64,000 bases of DNA. Source: Branchinecta lynchi (taxonomy: Eukaryota > Arthropoda > Branchiopoda > Anostraca > Branchinectidae). Of this stretch, positions 12,716 through 24,311 are shown piece by piece. The stretch is taken from contig JAKZAP010000014.1 of assembly GCA_023053575.1 (NCBI GenBank), positions 12,612,938 through 12,676,937 of the forward strand, given 5' to 3'. The notes below the pieces were generated by a model that did no database searches, had not been told where the DNA came from, and saw nothing but the letters and a program-made list of their open reading frames with translations. The first letter of the stretch is position 1. Every line of letters begins with the position of its first letter. The translations under genes were made by a program, and so were the position numbers.

Positions 12716-13540
12716 CTATGAGCTCATATGGCACTTGTTTAGATCAGGCGGTACAAGAAAGTAGATGAGAACGTCAAGAAATACACCCGCCATCCAAAAT
12801 GCGGTTCGGACCTAGAAATAGGATATGTGGTTTCACTCAAGTCTGAGCATTTCAGGCATTACCTCGGATCATCTGGAGCAAATGCCTGTTCTAACTTCCA
12901 AATTTCAGCCCAATAAATCCACTCGCTTGATCCCTAGGCGTGCCAAACAATTTCCTGTACCTCCCTTCAGCTCACCTTACCGCGGCCGAACCTGGTTGGG
13001 ACCCAAAATGGATCAAGTAAAGTATCTTCTCTTGCTACCTGTCAAGTTTCACACGAATCTTTGGATCGTTTATTGGAAAATCCCTCCCCTCCCCATCCCG
13101 GTTCGGACTGTAAAATATGTCATCTAGGGCATATATTCTCTCTACATTTCAAGTATCATTTATATCGCTGCACTTGTTTGACCTCTATGCGTGCCGCGTA
13201 ATTTCACGGAATTCCCCCTCCAGCTCCCACTACTGCGGCCGAATACGACTTGAAAATATTAAATTCGCATCTCTGACATCTCTTCTTCCCGTCCATCAAG
13301 TTTGACTGGAATTGGAGCATAGCCTATCTGCAAATATTCGGTTCCAGCCCCACCCCCCTTACCGTGGCCGGATCAGGTCGGGACGCAAAATAACGATCTA
13401 GGCCGCATAAGCTCGGTACTGTCCAATTTGTACCCAATTCGGTCCATCCGTTTTGTTTTTGTGCCTCTGAAAAGTTTCTGGAAGCCCCCCTCCAACTCCC
13501 CCAACCACTTGTGGTTTAGACGCATGTTTTACATGTCTTG
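12716..13540 (-). repeat. 285-bp-unit family, second copy (inverted)
   Basis: It starts near CTCATATGGCACTTG and contains CCCCCTCCAGCTCCCAC and GGCCGAATACGACTTG blocks, the complement of the unit at 20617-21180. Open frames here are repeat by-products. Confidence 0.6.
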
Positions 13541-14355
13541 GTCATCAATTCTTACCACCCATTAAGTTCCACTCGAATCGGATCACACATGCCCAGATTA
13601 TGGAAGTCGATTTCCGTATTCCCCTTCCCTCAATCTCCCCTACTTTGGGTGACTTGTAGTCGAACTTTGTCACAGCAAGTGGATGAAAGTGGCACTGTTC
13701 AAGGTTAACTAACGTTCGAAGAAGCATCTATTGAAGTATATTGAACAGGAACTTTGAATAGCCTACTACTGTTGAAGGAGAGCATCGATGTTTCCCTTCT
13801 TTCAATGCGTCCTTCCTGTGACCATGAAATCCTTAACCTTAATGAGCGCTCTCAATGTTATAAATCTTTTCAGTTTTGTCGCCTCTGCAATGCTCAATAC
13901 ACTAAGCCTATGGTGTTATGCAGTGCAGTGCTCCAGAGACATACGTTCTTCTCACTATCCATTCTTGAATTACTTCCGTTGTCAAAGCGCCTCTCACTTG
14001 AGCCGCTTCGACACACCATTATCCTAAAAGTTCTTTAGTCGTTTTCTTCACGTGACGTAACAGTCAAAGAATATTTTCTTGTTGAGGATCGGATCGAACA
14101 TTATATGTATTTTATGTTGTTTCATTGACTACATTATACAACATACTATATCTATGATCTCGAAACGAAAAAAAAACAATCCCTCAGTAATTGGGGATAT
14201 TATTCGACGGATTTGTCAGATAATGAGACTACAACTACAGCTTTTAGAGTTTACCTGAACAGGGCTGAGATACATAGTCTAGTGACCCATCACTAATTCT
14301 AATCCTCTATTCTTGAGACATTTAGCAACTACGATTGCCGAATTATGAATCTTTC

Positions 14356-14590
14356 TGGGGTCCCACGCAATACTATCTCTCCTTGGGGATGCAAAATCTC
14401 CGGCCTTTCCGGGTAGCTGAAGTGGAAGAAAGGCAGAAGTGGTGTCACAGCTGCTGCCAAAGATCGCGGTGATTGATTGACACAGGATTTGAGTCGTTGA
14501 GTATGAGTCGTACGGACACGCTTACTCCTTCTTCCTGAGGATCGCTGGCATGCTTTGGACTTAGTCATATGAGTATAGCGGGCTTTATTC
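14356..14590 (-). repeat. Interspersed repeat with CTCAGGAAGAAGGAG block, copy 2
   Basis: Complement of 1190-1385; a 149-codon minus-strand frame here overlaps the repeat and shares TQRLKSCVNQS with copy 1. It is probably a transposon fragment. Confidence 0.7.
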
Positions 14591-14699
14591 AGAAGTGACT
14601 TTGCAATCGCGAACTTGACATTCCCCGAGCTTCGTATCGTTAGCCGTTGAAATGCATGCTTTTCTTGGAATTCAAAATTTCCGCGTTGGGGTGGACTTT

Positions 14700-14845
14700 T
14701 CCTTGTCAGGCCAGAAGTGCATATTCTAAACGTCACTATTACAGTCCAAGATAAAAAAAAATCCCTTAACAGAGTCAAAATATGTCAGTGTTTTCAAATT
14801 CAAGATATAAGAATAAGCTGGTTTTTCAGTTAAACTTTAAATAAA
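14700..14845 (+). repeat. Interspersed repeat ending TTTCAGTTAAACTTTAAA, copy 1
   Basis: Shares AACGTCAC, AAAAATCCCT-AGCAGA and TTTCAGTTAAACTTTAAA with 51395-51545. The sequence to 15060 holds a short minus-strand open frame of no known family. Confidence 0.5.
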
Positions 14846-15193
14846 TCGGTAACTGCGCTACGCCCGTCCAGCGCTGGTCTTGACAGACAGTAGCTGGTGA
14901 ATTGAACGCGGCTTTGTAATATACTTCTTTGCGGAAGTTGGACGTCTCTACCTCCCACGGCATCAACAATCGCGGAGCTTGTTCTCTCAAGGAAACAATT
15001 CCTCGCGAAGTAGTTTCCTTCGACCTTACGACTTCCGACTTCATTTTCCCCCTTCCCTCAGCTGTTGCTGCCTAATAATGCTCAGAGCTATTTTGTTACT
15101 TTTATATGTTTATCCCGCTCCGTAACATAAACCATTACTCTCAAATGTCCCAATTTCGGCACAAAATGAGCTTCACGAGCCATTTTCTTACAG

Positions 15194-15356
15194 TCGTTGC
15201 AGCCAACGATTTGAAATGGCCCGTCGCGTCTGGAATGTTCCGGCCATTCGTGGAGATTAATCTCATCGGGCCTCATCTAGCGGACAAGAAGCGGAAGTTC
15301 GCGACGAAGACGAAGTCGAACACGTGGTCACCCAAGTTCAACGAAACTTTCCAATT
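15194..15356 (+). CDS. unc-13: Unc13/Munc13, C2C domain exon
   Basis: This exon encodes the core of the C2C beta-sandwich. The acceptor is TTTTCTTACAG ending at 15193 and the donor is TT|GTAAGT at 15356/15357. Joined to the previous exon the reading is [10 protein letters not shown], followed by [27 protein letters not shown] and SPKFNETFQ, a near match to animal Munc13 C2C. In this family C2C is needed for vesicle-membrane bridging and is regarded as Ca2+-independent. The exon ends after two bases of a codon completed in the next exon. A 14.2-kb intron full of repeats precedes it. Confidence 0.96.
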
Positions 15357-15439
15357 GTAAGTACAGTCAGAATTTCTATGACGTCCATGCAGGAGAGGAG
15401 AGCAACCTCAAATTACATAACTTTGAAATTGTATTTGAC

Positions 15440-15615
15440 AATGCAAAACAGATACGTCAGCTACAGCTTAATACGTTCATTTTCGAGCTTGAGCCTGAAG
15501 AGGACCCCTGCCAAAAAGGGCCGAACTATACCTCTAACAAAATGAAGCTGACATATCCGTTTTGCATTGTCAGATATGGTTCGCAGTCAGCTTGGGCGGA
15601 AGGAATATCTTGAAA
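15440..15615 (+). repeat. Interspersed repeat with GCCTGAAGAGGACCCCTGCC block, copy 1
   Basis: GAGCCTGAAGAGGACCCCTG, a CTGACATATCCG block and CGCAGTCAGCTTGGGCGGAA match 46494-46640 inverted. GAAGAGGAC...CGAAA blocks like this are common near the ends of invertebrate retroelements. It begins about 85 bp after an Unc13 exon. Confidence 0.6.
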
Positions 15616-15659
15616 TTGGTCTTAGAAATATAAAAAGTAAGTTTCTGTGCAGTCCTAGC

Positions 15660-15770
15660 TGTCAAGAAACAAAATCTCACATGAATTAGCAAATTCGATA
15701 AAGAAAGGGGACAATAAACAAAGTAAATCAACCAATTTGGAATGTGGGGAAAAACGATTTTATGAAAAGG
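15660..15770 (-). repeat. AATTCGGTAA/TTGGTGATTTAAC family, fragment
   Basis: AAATTCGATAAAGAAAGGGG and the following CAATTTGGAATGTGGGG match 8780-8840. Confidence 0.55.
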
Positions 15771-15991
15771 GCATCAATATCACATATTTCCCGAGAATAC
15801 TACACCACAATTTGTTAGGGGAATTTTCAGGTTTACTAATTTGAGTTCGACAGGCATTCCTGTAGCATACAATCAATATCTATTAGAGGTGGAAGTAACT
15901 ATAATCAACAGATATAATTATGGTTAACCGCCCCATAGCAATATTAAACAGGTGTTACTATCTGTCATAGACAGGAACAGGTCCATTTCCT

Positions 15992-16385
15992 ATGTACAGT
16001 TTATTTACAGTCAGCAGACATCTGAACTGCACTGGTGAACTAACACCAAACGATTGGTGTTACGAAGCCCCAAACCAGACTCGACCTGAAACAAGGCTTC
16101 GCGCTGAAACCCGTAATTGTACCAGACTTGTTCGCCCCAATATCAACTCTACTGACCGGTATCTTTCGTCATTTGTACCATATTTCGTAAACTATTTTAA
16201 TTCTGAACTGTGATATATTCGTTATTAATTGTATATACATATACATTGACAATTGAGAAGCGATTATTAAGTTTTAGCCATGTTAATAATCGTGTGACAC
16301 TCCGAAGCTAGCGAGTAATTATATAAGCTATTCAGGAAATAAACGTTGTTATATTATATTAAATATAAACTCATGTCAATTAATG
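15992..16385 (+). mobile_element. Possible retroelement end with LTR-like segment
   Basis: A 73-codon frame (16213 stop) rich in Thr/Arg/Asn is followed by a 170-bp AT-rich segment from TGTGATATATTCG (16209) to CTCATGTCA (about 16377), with a TATATAA motif and AATAAA. This resembles a pol end plus LTR, but no second LTR was found. Confidence 0.25.
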
Positions 16386-16507
16386 AAGTCCCATAAACTT
16401 TGGGCTTAAAGTAAATAGGTGATCAAACACTAATTAGTCACCCAAAGAACAAACTGGGTCGCAGCGATAGTTACTAACATTACACTAGCAGCGCGAATGT
16501 TGCACTA

Positions 16508-16664
16508 CACTGTAAAAAGTTTCTCCGAATAAGGATGCAGTATCTGCTACTGGGATTAATCTTATCTCTACTGGGATAAGATTAATCCGAATTAGGGGTA
16601 ATCTTATCTCAATAAAGATAAGATTAATCCCAGTAGCAAATACTGAAAGATTTTTTTTGCAGTG
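16508..16664. mobile_element. TA-flanked palindromic MITE, copy 1
   Basis: Ends are CACTGTAAAAAG and TTTTTGCAGTG with TA on both sides, as for Tc1/mariner-type insertion. The interior is a nested palindrome made of GGGATTAATCTTATCT-like blocks and contains four GATAAG and three GGATTA motifs counting both strands. It lies in an Unc13 intron. Confidence 0.85.
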
Positions 16665-16821
16665 TACATCGCTCTGCAAGGTACAAGAGTCCTCCTGAGG
16701 TTTTCCTCTTGTACGGCATTCTCAGAGATCAGTACAGAAATTGGTAGTATACCCAGATCAGCAATCTCTCGATTATTCTCTGTTTGTCCACTCTTGCCTC
16801 AGTATCGGCATCCATCACATA

Positions 16822-17115
16822 AGCTGCGTTCGTTGCACTCCGGGCTGTCTCTGGTGTTTAGTCACCAATGTCCGGTTCTTTCCTCAAAACGAGTTTTTTT
16901 GGTTCACCTGTGAGTTGATGAAAACTGGTTAACTCCTCGCTGAAGCCGGGCTCACGAGCAGGTTCTGGTTAGTCCGCACTGGTGAGATAAAACCGGACAC
17001 TGGTTAGTTCAAAAACGGGTTATAAGACTGGTGAGAAGTCACGGTGGTTGCAAAAACGGCTTATAAGAAAAACCGGAGACCACCGGTGAGAACTCCCGTG
17101 ACAAAGAACGCAGCT
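16822..17115. mobile_element. Inverted-repeat MITE (AGCTGCGTTC ends)
   Basis: Ends are AGCTGCGTTCGTTG and CAAAGAACGCAGCT, flanked by ATA. The interior has paired blocks such as AAAACGGGTTATAAGA and AAAACGGCTTATAAGA. It lies in an Unc13 intron. Confidence 0.65.
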
Positions 17116-17650
17116 ATAGAACTAGTACAATAGATCGAAAAGTTAATGAACAGAAAGGAACATGAAAAAAAAACTTGTAAAAGGAGGAATTAAAATAAAT
17201 TATTATAGTGACGTAAGGCGCAAGGCTCAGAAATGCTCATATGTGATGTCCAAATGCTCCGCGTTGACTTGCTTTATATGATAAGCTGGCAACTGTAGCG
17301 AGAAGAAAAATAACAAATAGAGAGTAAATCCACAGTGTTTACTAGGTCTTCATAGACGCACTGCTATGCGAAGTAAGCTAGTTTGTTACTGTATGCCCCT
17401 GGTTAGGGGGGATTCTGTTCGACCTGGAAACAATCTTAACTCGCAAGCGAAGGATCGCTGTTGTAAGTCTCCGTGGTGCCGGACGTTTGGTTTGGGGTGG
17501 CAGTCAGTGACCTGTGAGACAAGCCAAAGACCACCCAGCTTCAGATGAGTGTCTGGAGGATTCTGGGGAAGAGAACAGGAAAGGTGTTTGAGAGCACTAG
17601 GATGTTTTCCCCCAACTATCCATTGCACTTCCTCGCTGAAGGAAGATTAT

Positions 17651-18252
17651 GGGAGACGGGATCGACTAAAAAGAGGCACGTTACGGCACGGCATGGCGCA
17701 GGAGCCACGAGTAATAAAAAGAAATTCGCAAGTAGTAGAAGTAGTTTCACACAGAGCAAATCGCGGCGATGAACGAGATTTTTCAGTCGCAGCGACAGAA
17801 GATTTTTATCGCCTGGATGTTCACACTGAGTTTTCGTCGGAAACAGAATTTAGCACGAAAAATAATTAAAATAATTAAAAATAACCCTTAAAATGATTAA
17901 AATAATAAAAAATATTTCATTTTTCTAAAAGGGATCATCAAAAGGGTCTTCCATGTTGCTGTTGCGTGCATAAAATCGTACTGTCGCCAGATTAAAGTTG
18001 AGTTATCCCAACATTGAAAATCGCTTGATGAAGCGACAGAAATCGCCTATTTGGATATCGCCTCAGTGTGAACGTCTGTGTGAACATAGGGTAAGTGAGA
18101 GTGAAACTCCAGAGCCTAAAAGAAGGCACGTTAGAACATTGTTCTCCCTCACTCTGAAAGAGCCTTTTAGTTTTCATGCCTCTTTTTAGTATTCCTGCCT
18201 TCTGTACTATGTCGTGCCGCGCCGTGCCTCTTTTTAGTCGATCCCTATGGGA
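17651..18252. mobile_element. Foldback-type inverted repeat
   Basis: GGGATCGACTAAAAAGAGGC near 17657 is inverted near 18245. Inner blocks (CGGCACGGCATGG, GTTCACACTGAG, ATCGCC with CGACAGAA) also pair. It is a non-coding MITE-like element in an Unc13 intron. Confidence 0.6.
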
Positions 18253-18259
18253 GACTAGC

Positions 18260-19310
18260 ACCGCCCAGTGTGGCTTGACAATGGCGATGCTGCCTCTGCG
18301 TTCCTCTTTGAGCTTTCTCCTCATTGTGGGAATATTGAAGTCTAGTTTCAGCTGAACTCGCCAGTCTTTCTTAAGTAGAGAAGTCGATTCCTATCACACC
18401 AATCAATCTTCGTATAAAGTCTTATCTCCCCTTTTGTATGAGATGATTTAGAAACGCAGAAAATTTGAGAGCTCTTAGAAATTTCTTCGTGGCGTATCAG
18501 TTGTCTTTCAGGATGCATGGATGTTAGAACAATCAAGTTTTATTTTGAACTAGATTACCTTAAGTGAAAGATAACAAACCAGGGAACCGGAGCTCTCTCG
18601 CCTTTCATGTAAAAACGGTCTATAAATCTTTTGGGAAAACCTTTGGAATTTCAGTCGCAGTTTATTTAGCTAGAATGGAAATGAAGCATGCTCCTGTCAA
18701 CGGAAAATAGGAAATTTTGAAATTCCACTTCAAATTTATGCCAAGGGAGATTCTTTGAAGTAGAAAATTTAAAGCTAGAGCTATGAAGAACGATTAGGTG
18801 AAAGTTTCCGACACTGTTCAGTAGGATCATTACAAGTCGTAACATCCCTCAAGCGTTGTCAGTCTCAAAGCTTTGTTATGCAAATTGAAAAATTCGGCCG
18901 ATTAGGCTCTGGTCGAGTTACGATTTCGTCTTGAAAACAAATCAAGCATGCGTTCCGTTTGCAGCAGCTATTTTCACACACGGGAATCTATCGGCTGATC
19001 TTGAACCTTCTTCTTCTTTTCACACGGAAGCAATGCACTGCTTGTCAAATTTGGCCGAACAGAAATTACAGGGAAAGAAATCAAGTAGGTCTAAGATTTT
19101 AAAAATATTCGGCCGAATTCAGAAAAGAAGATCATGGCTCTTGGAAAACCTATTCTGTTTGTGGAATGAAGTTCGCTATTCGAGAACGCATAGCTTTAGC
19201 TTAAAGTATTACATTGTTAAATTCAAGTCTAGTCGCTGTAGGCGATTCTGTAGACAATTATGTCCCGGATCAGGCTGGCTAAGGGTATCCTTCAAACTTA
19301 TGTTCTTTTT
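18260..19310. other. Unc13 intron, nothing recognised
   Basis: No exon, RNA or repeat family was identified. The 156-codon plus-strand frame beginning at 18931 overlaps the next exon in a different phase. Confidence 0.5.
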
Positions 19311-19315
19311 TTTAG

Positions 19316-19442
19316 CGTTGTTGGTAACGAGGAGGTGTTGGATTCATTTGAGCTACATGTGTGCGTCAAGGACTACTGTTTTGCCAGAGACGACCGGCTA
19401 GTTGGCGTGGCCGTAATGCAGCTAAGAGATATTGTTGAGCAG
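19316..19442 (+). CDS. unc-13: Unc13/Munc13, C2C domain exon (second half)
   Basis: The acceptor is a polypyrimidine tract ending TTTTTTTTAG at 19315 and the donor is CAG|GTAAAT at 19442/19443. The first base completes the phenylalanine codon begun at 15355-15356. The peptide includes [19 protein letters not shown] and [12 protein letters not shown], the conserved second half of C2C. The exon ends on a codon boundary, so the next exon starts in phase 0, as observed. A 156-codon reading frame crossing this exon in another phase (18931-19401) is a shadow. Confidence 0.96.
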
Positions 19443-19639
19443 GTAAATTTTCTTGGCCCTTAAGTCGTCTTTGGCCATTAGGCCGACCTGTTTCATTCTG
19501 TGAAGATGGATCTGTGAAATTAGTTTTCTATTGATTATTTTCCGGGTTTAATACTACTTAAACAAAATTTGGACCGAAGATAATGTGTTGTCCCCAGATG
19601 GCCCATCTATCCCCCCCCCCTCCCCTCCCGTCTTCCGTG

Positions 19640-19853
19640 CGTCAGTCCGAGAGGAATACTGGCAATCAGTTTTCTCCATATCCTGCCAAATCTTCTGCCC
19701 AATTTTTACACAGTTTCATCCCATCATTTATTTCTGGTCATATCTTGTAAGTGTATTGTTAATTTGTTTCGTTTCTGTGTATTTCATTTCTTATTTTATT
19801 CCTCTTCTAGCTTTAAGCTATTTCAATAATAAACTTGATTGATTGATTGACGA
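19640..19853 (+). mobile_element. LINE-like 3' tail with (TTGA)n
   Basis: T-rich 3' UTR ending AATAATAAACTTGATTGATTGA. It starts about 200 bp after an Unc13 exon. Confidence 0.5.
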
Positions 19854-21760
19854 AGACCGAAAAATATATGTATTAACTTTCTTCGATCCGCCTTAAAGGA
19901 TAATTAAAGAATAAAAGATAAAAAGGAACAGTGTTATGGTATTTATTGAAGAGTAATTTAAGCTAAACTACTTGTAAACAATTTGCGATTGCGATTGCCA
20001 TTCTATTGTTGTTCTTTATTGGTGTGTTGCAAGTCGAAGATTTTCGATTTTCGACGAAAACAAAATCAGTAACACGGGGAGTGCTAAAGTTGCTAACAAG
20101 GAAAGTACATTTAGAGCGGGAAAAATAAAATAAGCAACAGGGATTTTGCCGAAATCGCAAAGAATTTCTTCAGTTCCTCAGAATTCCTCAATCAAAAGCT
20201 TGGCGCTTCAGCCATGAAAGTGTCCAGGCTAGAACATTGGTCAGAACGAGATTCAAAATTCAACTCAGAAATTTGTCCTGCGCTTTCTAGTCGACCAGAC
20301 GCTCCAAATGGCTTGTCTACAACAGGTTTTGATCCTGCAAGCACTGCCTGTGCTTCACACTTCAATGCCTTTGAAAAAATATATGAACTGGAAAAATATT
20401 GCTCAAAGGGATTCGAACGCACAGTCCCTTTTTCATGTCCATTGAGATCTTGAATAAGCCTATAGAAACCCACTCGAAGAAGAAGAAATGGCAAGAGCCG
20501 TGCACTACGTGTTTTTATGGCACTTGAGAACTCAAGTGCCATATAGCGATCGTAATTTCTGTCGGTCAGTCTGTCTGTCGTTCTGTCGGTCTGTCCAGGT
20601 TTTGCTAGTTTGGGCACTTCCACATAAGCTAGGACGATGAAACTTGGCAGGCATATAAGGGACCCAACCAGAATAACTTGGAAACAATCACTTCCCCGAT
20701 CCGGCCATCGTCGGGGGAGTGGAGGGATGGGAAATCCGGAAACTAGTAACATGCATAACTTTAGAACGGGTAATCCGACATGCATGAAACTTGACATATA
20801 TCAAGAACAAGTGTTTCAGATGCTCCGTTTCAAATCCGGACCAGATCCGATAATTGGGGGGGGGGCTGGAGGGGGGCACCGAAAATCTCGTGAAACGCTT
20901 CCACATAAGCTAGGACCTTGAACTTGGCAGGCGTATCAGGAAACCGACCAAGTTAACTTGGAAATGATTACTTCCCCGATCCGGCCATCGTGGGGGAGTG
21001 GAGAGATGGGAATTCCGGAAACTACTAACATGTATAACTTTGGAACGGGTAGTCGGACATGCATGAAACTTGACATATGTCAAGAGCAAGTGTTTCGTAT
21101 GTTGAATTTCAAATCAGGACCAGATCCGATAACTGGGGGGGGGGGGGGGGGGGGCTGGAGGGGGGCACCGAAAATCTCGTGAAACGCTTCCACATAAGTT
21201 AGCACAATAAAACTTGGCAGGCATATGAGGTAATCAACCAGTTGAAATGCTTAGGGTCTTTCTCGTGAAATGCTTAGGGTCGAGGGATCGGGATGGAACT
21301 TGATGGGAAGAACATGCATTAACCCTAGATACTTTATTCACAAAACAAGACTGGGTCGTGACCGTAGAGGGGGTTGAAGGGGGTTTTCCCGGAGATGGTG
21401 ATGACGAGTCAGGGTACTTCCACAAGTACTAGAACCAAGAAACTTGGCAGACATATTAGGTACTTTCCCAAGTCGACTTGAAAATAGTTCTCTTCCTGAT
21501 CCGATGATCATGGGATAGTGGAAGGATCGGGAATCCGGATCTAGTGACATGCATGGCTTTGGAACGGGTGATCAGACGTGCATGATTCAAGTTTCACGAA
21601 CAAGTGTCTCAGATGATCAATTTCAAGTCTGGAACGGATCCGATAACTTGGGGGGGGGAGCTGTAGGGGGGGGGGGGGGAATCTCGTGAAACGCTTAGAG
21701 TCGAGAGACCGGGATGGGACTTGGAGGGAAGAACAAGCATAAGCCGTAGATACATTATTA

Positions 21761-22353
21761 GTTGCGTTTTTTGCCGTCATCCAGTTAACCGACCTGAATC
21801 CTAATAAGCTGTTTTTTCGTCGCCGTTCGTCGGTCGGTTAACCGACCTGTGGGCTGAGGTCTGAGCTCCATCCAACCGACCTACCCTCTTGGCACCGCGC
21901 GAAATTCAAAATTCTCATTAGAGAGATACCAGATGGAAAATTTGTAGCCTGCGTAGTAGTACGAAAACGTTGCATGTAATACTATGTAATGGCAAAGAAT
22001 ACTATCATTGAATGTGCCTAAGACTGGCCCAATCTTATGTAGTAGTATCCAGTAGCATCCTGTCTTGCCATAGTAGCATCCAGTCTTGCTAATCGTAGCA
22101 TATAGTCGTATGCAGTAACACGGTAGCCTTGAAGTAGAACCATGTAGTAGCATCGTTAGTACTGCATGCTACTTTTTCGTACTATTTTGAGATAAATTTT
22201 TCATCGGGTAGGCGCCTGCGACTGGAAGACGCCATTTTTTCTTATAAGCCGTTTTTTAGAGTTCAGTCGAACCGACCGGCGAGACCAAAAAACGGTCAAT
22301 AGTGGCAAGTTGGTAGGTTAACCGACCTACGGAGGAAAGGCAAAAAACACAAC
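21761..22353. mobile_element. TA-flanked inverted-repeat element nested in a tandem-repeat element
   Basis: Ends are GTTGCGTTTTTTGCC and GGCAAAAAACACAAC, with GGTTAACCGACCT blocks just inside each end and TA on both sides. It interrupts the repeat at 20518-22697, whose sequence resumes after 22353. Confidence 0.7.
21936..22210 (+). repeat. AGTAGCATCC-rich repeat, copy 1
   Basis: Begins AAAATTTGTAGCCTGCGTAG and ends GAGATAAATTTTTCATCGGG, with several GTAGCATCC motifs. The second copy is at 63588-63905. Confidence 0.8.
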
Positions 22354-22699
22354 TATGAAAAAACAGGACCGGATCGCGACACGGCGGTGGGGAGTGTTGG
22401 AGGGGGTTTTCCACAATTCCGATGATCACGAATTAGGGTACTTCCAGATGTGCTATGACGTGAATTTTTGCAGGCATGTTAGGGACATGCCCAGGGAAAT
22501 AGTCCCTCCCCCGATCCGATCATTGTTGGAGAAAGAAACAGTTGTTAATGAGTGACAAAAAAAAAAGACCATTGACCATTTCAGATTTACTAGATCAAGC
22601 CCATTTTCTGATGAAATGAATATCGGGAGAGAGATCCAGCCTTGAAAAGTCCAAACCGTATCCGACAAACATGCTAACTGCTCTTACAAGTGCCATATT

Positions 22700-22883
22700 A
22701 GCTTTCAGCTCTTGTTCTTTTGAAGTTTCTTGTATTATTTCTGTTGACAGTAATGTTCTTTTCTTTCATTTATTTTTTGTTCTTTTTCTTCTTCTTCATA
22801 TAAATTACTCCGTCTTTCTGTACGTTTGTGCATTATGATGGGCAATAAATCTATTATTATGATTAGATAGATAGATAGATAAG
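22700..22883 (+). mobile_element. LINE-like 3' tail with (GATA)n
   Basis: Ends GGGCAATAAATCTATTATTA followed by (GATA)n at 22864-22881. Confidence 0.5.
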
Positions 22884-24300
22884 TGTATTTCAAAAGCCCA
22901 AGCCAAAAATATAACTTAAACAATCAGACTCCTTCTCAATTTTAGACATCTGCCTATATACACGCCCACTCGAGTAATAACGGTAGGACTAGTATTACTC
23001 AAAATTTCGGGAAGTGACAAAATTACACCATCTAGATAAATTTGTCTTAAATCAGAAATCTTACTACTCCCCGAAAGCCATGGCGGGGAAACCAAAAATA
23101 TATTACAGATTATTTTTTGTACTGACCTAACGGGCCAATTCGGGCTTCCATGTAGTCAAAGTTGTCAACTGCATGTGTAAAGGATTTGTGTAAAGGACAT
23201 CTGATAAAGAGAGTTATAGAAGGTGTTTTAATGTAGTTTAGCATGTAAAGTTGGTCTATAGAATAAAGAGTATTAAACTAAAAAAAAATTAAAACACCCA
23301 CAAAATGGGTTGCCACATGACAAAATTTAGAGCGTTTTTTTTTGTTCCGGAGTGAAATTGAATTTTCGAGAAAGCTTGAAAGGTCATTTTGATCGGAATC
23401 ACTGCTCCGGAAATGTATTTCGGCGGAATCGGATTGAAATTTTCTGAGCGTCATGAGTGCGAAATAATTCTAGTCTAATTCCTCTCATCTGTAGCTGCTG
23501 TATGAAATACATAATGGAATATCCAGTACCATAGACTTGTCATAGAGAGCATGTATAATTTGCATGTATTCTTTTCTATATAATGCACAGATATTTTTTG
23601 TAATATCGCATCATCGTGCGACATAGCTTGACTTTTTTTTTTAAATATATTCAAACAATGGCTTAAAATGGATACGTCGACTAGTGGATTTTCTGTCATT
23701 CAAGAGCAAAATATCACTAGGTAGTAGCACCAAGACTTGACAAAATGTACACACACTCGAATAGCAGCGATTCTAGCACCACTAGCAATCGAGAGCATCC
23801 CTACTGAAACTCATTTAGTCGTTAACCAACCCTGGCTCCGACTGCACTTTGCAATTTTGTGCCCTCCATTTTTTCCTTGTTGTGTGCAAACCGCAAATTT
23901 GATTTAGTAGGGATTTCTAAACCCGCAAGTTTGTCTCGCTTTAAATGCCGCAAGCAGAATTGGTGGCACTACGAGTATGGCCCGTTTGCAAAGCATGGAA
24001 AGCATATGTCTTGGCGCTACTCGCTAGTGTTATTTTGCTCAGTCGTAGGTCAGGTGTGACAAAAAATAGTGACAGTAACAGGGGAAGTACGAAAAAAAAA
24101 ATACATCTCTGCTCCTTACCCCAAAAAACGCTCCAGCTGCTCCGTAGCCAGTTTCAGAAATCCCCCGAACCGCTGAAGGTCGAAGTCTATGTCTAATAAC
24201 TTAAGTCAGACAAAAAGTCTAAACGGTTTGCTGAGCTGTTGGTTGGGAGCGAACTGACGTTTTTTTTCCTTCCTTCGAGAGACAGCATCTGTAAACGATT
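22884..24300. other. Unc13 last intron, nothing recognised
   Basis: AT-rich intron. The short frames near 23859-24196 have no known domain. Confidence 0.5.
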
Positions 24301-24311
24301 TTTTTGTCTAG

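Larger units (their letters stand above)
20518..22697 (+). mobile_element. Element with about 285-bp tandem units and hairpin end
   Basis: It starts with a perfect hairpin (TGGCACTTGAG then its complement, 20518-20541) and a CTGTCTGTC-rich leader. Units start CTTCCACATAAGCTAGGA at about 20617, 20900 and 21188, with later variants near 21417 and 22440. The right end near 22688 is ACAAGTGCCATAT, complementary to the left end. Each unit has a G run. It is non-coding and interrupted by the element at 21761-22353. Confidence 0.7.

Noticed and set aside
14329..14778. 149-codon minus-strand frame as a gene
   Set aside because: It overlaps an interspersed repeat with copies at 1190 and 57608 and shows no recognisable domain.
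18931..19401. 156-codon plus-strand frame as a gene
   Set aside because: It overlaps the Unc13 exon 19316-19442 in another phase and has no family resemblance.
22609..22640. CTGATGA near 22609 as a hammerhead ribozyme core
   Set aside because: No properly spaced GAAA and no stems II or III could be formed.
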